Below are positions 5,787 to 10,529 of a stretch of DNA of 10,529 nucleotides, piece after piece (the first letter of the stretch is position 1; each line of letters starts with the position of its first letter). A program made the translations under genes and the position numbers. The notes beneath the pieces are model-generated. The model was not told the origin of the DNA. It searched no databases and saw only the letters and a program-made list of their open reading frames with translations. This DNA comes from Candidatus Woesearchaeota archaeon (GTDB lineage Archaea > Nanobdellota > Nanobdellia > Woesearchaeales > GW2011-AR4). The stretch spans positions 1-10,529 of the forward strand of contig JAGVXR010000049.1 of the NCBI GenBank assembly GCA_018303645.1, in the 5' to 3' direction.

Positions 5787-5795
5787 TTATTTAAA
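5787..5795 (-). promoter_or_regulatory. Possible TATA box for a minus-strand RNA across the GC-rich element
   Basis: TTTAAATAA on the reverse strand is centred about 26 nt before position 5765, where the GC-rich element begins when read in that direction. This is the normal archaeal TATA-to-start distance. AT-rich surroundings make chance matches common, so the call is weak. Confidence 0.3.
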
Positions 5796-5847
5796 CTTTT
5801 GTACAGAATTGTTCATTTTTGCGCATACTTTAAATACTTATTTACAA

Positions 5848-5888
5848 TATGGAAAATAATGGTTAATTATTTCAATATTTCTTCCATA
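5848..5888. repeat. AT-rich inverted repeat downstream of the 150-residue gene
   Basis: TATGGAA (5848-5854) pairs with TTCCATA (5882-5888), and AATAAT (5855-5860) pairs with ATTATT (5866-5871) around GGTTA. It lies just past the TAG of the minus-strand 150-residue gene and could be part of its transcript end. Such repeats are easy to find in AT-rich DNA. Confidence 0.3.
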
Positions 5889-5890
5889 AC

Positions 5891-6343
5891 CTATTCTTTA
5901 CCTTTTTCCAAAGTAAAGGCAGGCTCGCCTTTCCATTCAAGTTTGGCGCCATCAATTTTTACTATGCCTCTTGAAGCTCTTTTATTTTTGTAATGCATGA
6001 AAAATTCAATCGACAAAAACTGATTTTCTATTTTATCAATAAATCCAGCTCCAATTGTTTCTATGCTTTCAGGATTTAAATTCTTTAATGTTTCCAGAAC
6101 AAGCTCAAAATCTTCAGGCACTGCAAAAAAATAAATGTTGTCATAGTTATAGGATGTAGAAATTTTGTCAAAAAATGATTCTTGAATTTGTGTCAGGATT
6201 CCATAAACGTTCGTATCTGGTTTTATTTGAATTCTATAAATCCTGAAAGGCAGCTCAAATCTCTTTTTCTTCGACAGACTTAACATGCCTAGCGAAGTTT
6301 CTTCCAAAAACTTTAAATTAAAATCATAATCTTTTTGTTTCAT
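5891..6343 (-). CDS. Unrecognised 150-residue protein coupled to the type IIG enzyme
   Basis: I do not recognise a family. The protein is soluble-looking, with no signal peptide or membrane segment. The N-terminal third (to about residue 45) is charged and includes LSKKKRFELPFRIYRIQI. The middle alternates strand-like and helix-like stretches, such as NIYFFAVPEDFELVLETLKNL (about 69-89). The end, SRGIVKIDGAKLEWKG, looks like a beta hairpin. The ATG overlaps the stop of the upstream restriction-methylation gene by four bases (ATGA). A weak GAGG (6354-6357) lies 10 nt before it, inside that gene, so translation is probably coupled. That arrangement suggests a helper, specificity or inhibitor protein for the enzyme, but this is inference from position alone. 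The stop is TAG, followed by about 195 bp with no gene before the DUF3800 gene end. Confidence 0.75.
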   Translation of the reverse strand: MKQKDYDFNLKFLEETSLGMLSLSKKKRFELPFRIYRIQIKPDTNVYGILTQIQESFFDKISTSYNYDNIYFFAVPEDFELVLETLKNLNPESIETIGAGFIDKIENQFLSIEFFMHYKNKRASRGIVKIDGAKLEWKGEPAFTLEKGKE

Positions 6344-9012
6344 CTCAAGCTATCCTCAATAATCTTCCTTTCCTCTTCAGTTATTCCGTACAATTGATAG
6401 ACTAGCTCGTCAATTTCGCTGTCTGTTTTCCTGATTTCTTCCTGTATTTTCTGCTTTTCCAGAGTATTTTTGTCTCCGATTTCCTGAAGCTTTTTATTGA
6501 GGGAGAGCATTTTGTCAGCTAGTTTTATTACTTCTATCTCTAATTTGGTATTCCTTTTTGGTATTGGTATTTTTTGAGCATAAGCTTTGTAGAAATCCAT
6601 AGACCTAATTGCATTTGAATAAATAAATTTGTAAGTAAAGTATTGAATAGGCTTGGAGTTTAATAATGCTAAAATAAGTTTAATGTCAATACTATATTCT
6701 TTGACGTAAATGTTAGTAACTGTATTAAAAGAAAACAAACCTTCTTCATCATAAGTGGCAGTGATTTTTATATGGTCTTTTATATGTGCTACTATTCTCT
6801 GAGCCACTATGTGTGGAGAGGATTTTATTTTTTGAATTTCTTTTTGAAATTGTGATAATTTTTTGTCATTTTTATCATAAAATTTACAACCCCTTATAAA
6901 ATACCTTTGTATATCATCACCTCTTAAAGATTTCTCATAACCTGTTTTATAATCTTCTTTGAATGAAGGCATACTTTGTATTCCTAATCCCAAAATTATA
7001 TCTGATACATGCCCAAGCCTTATTCCAGATTCTTCCATTTTTTCTTTTATTTTATAAGCTTTAGGTTCTGGTTCTAGAAATAGAGTATTCTCTTTTATAA
7101 GTAGATTTTGAGGTAATCTGGCTGTTTCTTCTATAAAATTGTTTTTTATATTACCTATGTAAACAATGTTATTTTTAATGTTTTGTCCAGTATTAATGAA
7201 AGTAAAAATAATTTGTTCTAGAAGTACATGCTCAAAGGCTTTCCTACAATCAACAATTTTTTGTATTTTACAATTATTCAATAACTTTACACGTAATTTA
7301 TCCCAAGAATCAGTAAATGCTAACATCTTTGGAACAATCATTCCAAAATAACCATCATTTTTTAATAATTTAAAACCTCTATTAATAAAAACTGCTGCAG
7401 AATTCATCATACCACTTTTTATTTCTAAATAGTGGATTGTTTTGTTTATTGGATTATCTTCAAATATTTTAAAATAAGGTGGATTACCAATCACCACATC
7501 AAACCCACCATTCTGCATTACCTCCTTAAACTCTTCTTCCCATTTGAAAGCTTTGTAGCCTGCAATATTCTCATCATCAATTAAAGAATCCCCGCATTTG
7601 ATATTATTATGAAGTTCTGGTAGCTTTTGCCCTCTTTCTGCTAACTTCAAAGATAAATTCAGTTTGCAAATGTCAACTGCTCTTTCGTCTTTGTCAACTC
7701 CGTGAATGCAGTTTAACATTAAATTTTTCTTTTCTTCATAATTTAGCTCTCTTTTCAGAATATTTTTGCTTTCTTCAGCCAAAGCATCAAATGCCTTAAT
7801 CAAAAAACTTCCAGAGCCGCATGCAGGATCAAGAATCTTGACTTTGTTGATAGAAGCAAAGGATTTTCCTTTAATATACTCTTTGACAGTATTGCGAACG
7901 ATGTAGTCCACGATATAAGCTGGAGTGTAATAAATTCCTTCGCTTTTTCTTTTGCCTTTGCTTTCTTTTTCCTTAAATCTTTTCTCTCCAGCTATTACAT
8001 GCCCTATAAAGTTTTCATAGGTTTTGCCGAGAATGTCTGCTTCAATGGAAGCAAAATCGTAAGACAATTTATCCTTAGGCTTTCTTAAATCTGTTAATAT
8101 TTTTAATAAAACTGCATCTTCAATAAAGAACTCGTCGCATTTGCCAAGCTTAAACAAATCACTATTATAATCATTCCAGTATTTTTTGAATATGCTTCTT
8201 ATTTTATCCAAAAGCCAAGACTGGCTTTCATAATGCTTGTCTTTTTTAAGCTCGATTAATGATTTAAGCTCAGAGTCAACAAAACCTTTATCTTCAGCAT
8301 AACAAATAAAGATAATCCTGTCCAGAAAGCGCTGTATTTCTTCCTCAACTTCGTACTTTGATTTTTCATCAGAAAAATCATATTTATTTTGCCTAGGATG
8401 TTTTTTAATGTTGTTAATTATGGACTGCCTCCATTCCTTAAGATTTTCAAGAAGTTCAACATCAACTTTTGCTCTTCTTTTAAAATTTGCAAGCTTAAGG
8501 TAAAGTGGATTTTCTTCTCCTTTCTCAACCCAAATTTCCTTGCTGAAATTATAAAGCAAGTCAAAATCGTCATCCGTAAAATTTTCTATATTAATTATTT
8601 TGACGGCAGCTTTTAGCGGATTATCAACTTCAACGTCACATCTAAGAATTATAAAATGCCTAAAATTGGTTAGTATTGCGAATGTTTTTTCTTTTGAATG
8701 AGCATAAGATATGGTTTGCTTGTAAAAATCATTATAATCCACTATATCCTGAGTCAATGACTTCGCTTCAACAATAAATTTGGTAACGCCATTAAGACAG
8801 ACCAGAATATCCACTCTTTTACCGCTTGCAGGAACTTCAACTTTGAATTCTTGAGGGTCTTCTATATCCCATCCAAGAACATCCCTTACAAAAGGCTCGA
8901 TTAAACTTCTGGATATTTGCTTTTCATTACTGATAAAATCTTTTAAATGCTTGTTAGAATTATATCTATCAATTAAATGTTTCAAAGCCAGTTTTGCTTT
9001 ATCTTTATCCAT
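6340..9012 (-). CDS. Type IIG (Eco57I-like) restriction-methylation enzyme
   Basis: This single chain of about 890 residues combines cutting, methylation and target recognition. The N-terminus is a PD-(D/E)xK nuclease: an EPFVRDVLGWD helix, then D68 in RVDILV and E82-x-K84 in FIVEAK. A helical linker with FICYAEDKGF follows. The N6-adenine methyltransferase domain has the GIYYTPAYIVDYIV segment (about 360-373), AdoMet motif DPACGSGSFLI (395-405) and catalytic NPPYF (510-514). The C-terminal part (about 660-800) resembles TaqI-type target recognition domains, and a coiled coil (about 815-865) ends the protein. The ATG at 9012 is preferred because GTGA lies 5 nt before it; an in-frame GTG at 9021 would add three residues. 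It follows gatA by 12 nt and overlaps the next gene by 4 nt, so all three are likely one operon. All catalytic motifs are present. The recognition sequence cannot be deduced. Confidence 0.93.
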   Translation of the reverse strand: MDKDKAKLALKHLIDRYNSNKHLKDFISNEKQISRSLIEPFVRDVLGWDIEDPQEFKVEVPASGKRVDILVCLNGVTKFIVEAKSLTQDIVDYNDFYKQTISYAHSKEKTFAILTNFRHFIILRCDVEVDNPLKAAVKIINIENFTDDDFDLLYNFSKEIWVEKGEENPLYLKLANFKRRAKVDVELLENLKEWRQSIINNIKKHPRQNKYDFSDEKSKYEVEEEIQRFLDRIIFICYAEDKGFVDSELKSLIELKKDKHYESQSWLLDKIRSIFKKYWNDYNSDLFKLGKCDEFFIEDAVLLKILTDLRKPKDKLSYDFASIEADILGKTYENFIGHVIAGEKRFKEKESKGKRKSEGIYYTPAYIVDYIVRNTVKEYIKGKSFASINKVKILDPACGSGSFLIKAFDALAEESKNILKRELNYEEKKNLMLNCIHGVDKDERAVDICKLNLSLKLAERGQKLPELHNNIKCGDSLIDDENIAGYKAFKWEEEFKEVMQNGGFDVVIGNPPYFKIFEDNPINKTIHYLEIKSGMMNSAAVFINRGFKLLKNDGYFGMIVPKMLAFTDSWDKLRVKLLNNCKIQKIVDCRKAFEHVLLEQIIFTFINTGQNIKNNIVYIGNIKNNFIEETARLPQNLLIKENTLFLEPEPKAYKIKEKMEESGIRLGHVSDIILGLGIQSMPSFKEDYKTGYEKSLRGDDIQRYFIRGCKFYDKNDKKLSQFQKEIQKIKSSPHIVAQRIVAHIKDHIKITATYDEEGLFSFNTVTNIYVKEYSIDIKLILALLNSKPIQYFTYKFIYSNAIRSMDFYKAYAQKIPIPKRNTKLEIEVIKLADKMLSLNKKLQEIGDKNTLEKQKIQEEIRKTDSEIDELVYQLYGITEEERKIIEDSLR

Positions 9013-9024
9013 ATTTCTCACTTT

Positions 9025-10461
9025 TCATTTCCCCTTCTCCACAGCACTTCCCAATTGCAACAGTTTTCCTTCCTGCAGATGGTCTGCAATCAGCAGCATT
9101 CCAACAGGCAGATTTTTTTCAAATCCAACAGGGACATTCAAGTGCGGCAAGCCTGCAACGTTTGGAGAGACTGTCATGACATCAATCATGTAATGCTGCA
9201 ATGGGCTTAATTTTTCTATGTCCTCAAACTTGGGAGGCAGTATCGATGTTGTTGGAGATACCAAAGCATCAAATTTCCTGAAAGCTTTTTTATATTCCTG
9301 AATCATCAATGTCCTGACTTTCATCGCCTTCAGATAAAAAGCATCTCGGTAGCCTGTCATCCTTGCAAAAGTTCCAAGAACAATTCTTCTTTTTACCTCG
9401 TCGCCGAAATTATTGCTCCTGACTTTTGTAAAATACTCGTTAAAGCTCCCTTCTAATTTTTCAGCAGCTCCATAGCGCATGCCGCAATATTTTGCAAGAT
9501 TTGTTGATGCCTCGGAAGTTGCAATCATGTAATATGTTGCAATTCCATATTTTATCGGCAATTCCAAAGAGATTTCTTCGGTTTTTGCGCCTTCTTCTTC
9601 AAGCTCCTGTATTCCGTTATAGACATTTTTTTCTACTTCTCTTTCAACTCCAGAGCCAAAGGCTTCCTTTATTATTCCGATTTTCATGCCCTTGACGGAT
9701 TTTTTAAGGTAAGACTCGTAATCTTCGTTTTTAGCATTCAAGGAAGTGCTGTCATTTTTGTCATAGCCAGATATGACATTCATTAATAAAGCAACATCCT
9801 CAATATTTTTGCCAATTGGGCCGATTTTGTCCAAAGAGTTTGAAAAGTCTATCAATCCATATCTTGAAACCCTTCCATATGTCGGGCACAATCCATAAAC
9901 TCCGCAAAAAGAGGCTGGCTCGACAATTGAGCCTCCCGTGGATTCTCCTAAAGCGATGTGGCTGCCTAATTTTTGTGATAAGCCTGCTGCCCCTCCACTT
10001 GAGCCGCCGCAGCTTCTCTCCATGTCAAAAGGGTTTAATGGGACTTTAAATCCAATGCCGACATTGACGCTGAATCCTCCAAAACCAAATTCATCTTGGG
10101 AAGTCTTTCCGATTATAATGCCGCCTTCCTCTTTCACTTTCTGAATCACAAAAGCATCAAACAACGGTTTGTAGTTTTGCAGGATTTTCGAGCCTGCTGT
10201 GCTTTCAACATCCTTGACGCAAATGGCGTCTTTTACAGAAATTGCAACACCAAGCAATTTTTTGCCTTTGATGCTTTTATTTTTTTGTTTTAATTGGATT
10301 TTTATCTCTCTTGCCTGGTTCAGTGCCAATTCCTCAGAAATTGCATTTAGATAATTATATTCCCTGTTTATTTCCTTGCACTCTTCAATCAGCTTGTAAG
10401 TATGCTCGACTATGTCGATTTCATGATTTTTGACTTTTTCAATGAATTCTTTAGTGCTCAT
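9025..10461 (-). CDS. gatA: Asp-tRNA(Asn)/Glu-tRNA(Gln) amidotransferase subunit A
   Basis: GatA is the glutaminase subunit of GatCAB; it releases ammonia from glutamine (or asparagine) for transfer to the misacylated tRNA on GatB. The 478 residues are full length for the family. The amidase-signature triad is intact: K77 in AISVKDAI, cis-Ser S154 in CGGSSGG, and nucleophile S178 in GESTGGSIVEPASF. The second core motif, usually GSDTGGS in this family, reads GESTGGS here. The C-terminal segment MTVSPNVAGLPHLNVPVGF is typical. AAGGA (10467-10471) lies 5 nt before the ATG, one of the few good ribosome-binding sequences in the window. The start overlaps the tail of an upstream gene, and a restriction-methylation gene follows after 12 nt. 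gatB is far away, and gatC is not visible. Confidence 0.95.
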   Translation of the reverse strand: MSTKEFIEKVKNHEIDIVEHTYKLIEECKEINREYNYLNAISEELALNQAREIKIQLKQKNKSIKGKKLLGVAISVKDAICVKDVESTAGSKILQNYKPLFDAFVIQKVKEEGGIIIGKTSQDEFGFGGFSVNVGIGFKVPLNPFDMERSCGGSSGGAAGLSQKLGSHIALGESTGGSIVEPASFCGVYGLCPTYGRVSRYGLIDFSNSLDKIGPIGKNIEDVALLMNVISGYDKNDSTSLNAKNEDYESYLKKSVKGMKIGIIKEAFGSGVEREVEKNVYNGIQELEEEGAKTEEISLELPIKYGIATYYMIATSEASTNLAKYCGMRYGAAEKLEGSFNEYFTKVRSNNFGDEVKRRIVLGTFARMTGYRDAFYLKAMKVRTLMIQEYKKAFRKFDALVSPTTSILPPKFEDIEKLSPLQHYMIDVMTVSPNVAGLPHLNVPVGFEKNLPVGMLLIADHLQEGKLLQLGSAVEKGK

Positions 10462-10528
10462 TTTTGTCCTTAAGCTGAGTTGCTACTGCTAAACCGAATA
10501 GTGAAATGAAAAACATAATTAGAAACAA
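10451..10528 (-). CDS. Partial gene: hydrophobic C-terminal tail (5' end beyond window)
   Basis: The reverse strand has an open frame from the window edge ending in TAA at 10451-10453, 11 bases into gatA. The 25 visible residues read as one membrane-type segment (LFLIMFFISLFGLAVA) followed by a polar tail TQLKDKNEH. A short overlap with the next start is common in operons, so this is probably the end of a membrane protein gene co-transcribed with gatA. It does not look like GatC, which is soluble. The short length makes the call tentative. Confidence 0.45.
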   Translation of the reverse strand: MFLIMFFISLFGLAVATQLKDKNEH

Positions 10529-10529
10529 T

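Noticed and set aside
5799..5993. Plus-strand open frame between the GC-rich element and the 150-residue gene
   Set aside because: It overlaps the minus-strand gene end, is low in complexity and matches nothing recognisable.
9492..10293. Several plus-strand open frames inside gatA
   Set aside because: They are antisense to a full-length, motif-complete gatA and have no plausible start signals.
1..10529. CRISPR array, transposase or integrase gene
   Set aside because: No spaced direct repeats and no such protein motifs were seen on either strand; the only tandem repeats are the 45-bp pair and the 10-base TATA pair.

Overview
The window looks archaeal, most likely from a small AT-rich DPANN-type genome (Woesearchaeota/Pacearchaeota-like); that lineage is an inference from style, not a search. 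Support comes from an Mre11-type nuclease, GatA and GatB, AbrB and MazF-like proteins, TATA-box promoters about 27-37 nt before starts, and almost no Shine-Dalgarno sequences. Housekeeping genes (gatA, gatB, mre11) alternate with defence-type genes, so it reads as a small defence island built around the gat genes.

Left part (1-1203): a minus-strand restriction-modification pair, a beta-class DNA methyltransferase followed by a protein cut by the window edge that is probably its restriction enzyme. The methyltransferase is divergent from an Mre11/SbcD nuclease gene on the plus strand (1204-2421). A free-standing acyl carrier protein gene with its own TATA box follows (2484-2786).

Middle (2787-5028): an AbrB-type antitoxin and a MazF-like toxin form a plus-strand pair that runs tail to tail into gatB. 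The antitoxin carries a perfect in-frame 45-bp tandem duplication, and a 9-bp-arm palindrome lies between its TATA box and start. Just left of the pair is a second, broken copy of the last ~18 codons of gatB. The toxin-antitoxin pair therefore sits between two copies of the gatB 3' end, which suggests insertion there.

Right part (5029-10529): a DUF3800 gene diverges from gatB and is followed directly by a GC-rich segment that folds into a long hairpin (5696-5767), a candidate structured RNA or element end. On the minus strand, gatA, a ~890-residue type IIG restriction-methylation enzyme and an unrecognised 150-residue protein form a tight operon: 3 to 12 nt from gatA to the enzyme depending on start, then a 4-nt ATGA overlap. 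The tail of another gene with a hydrophobic C-terminus overlaps the gatA start. gatA and gatB, often neighbours in other genomes, are thus separated by about 4 kb of defence-type cargo.

How the genes fit together: GatA and GatB are two subunits of the tRNA-dependent amidotransferase (GatC is not visible). The two restriction-modification systems and the MazF-like pair are probable anti-invader or stabilising modules. The DUF3800 protein, the 150-residue protein and the GC-rich hairpin are the parts not explained by known systems.
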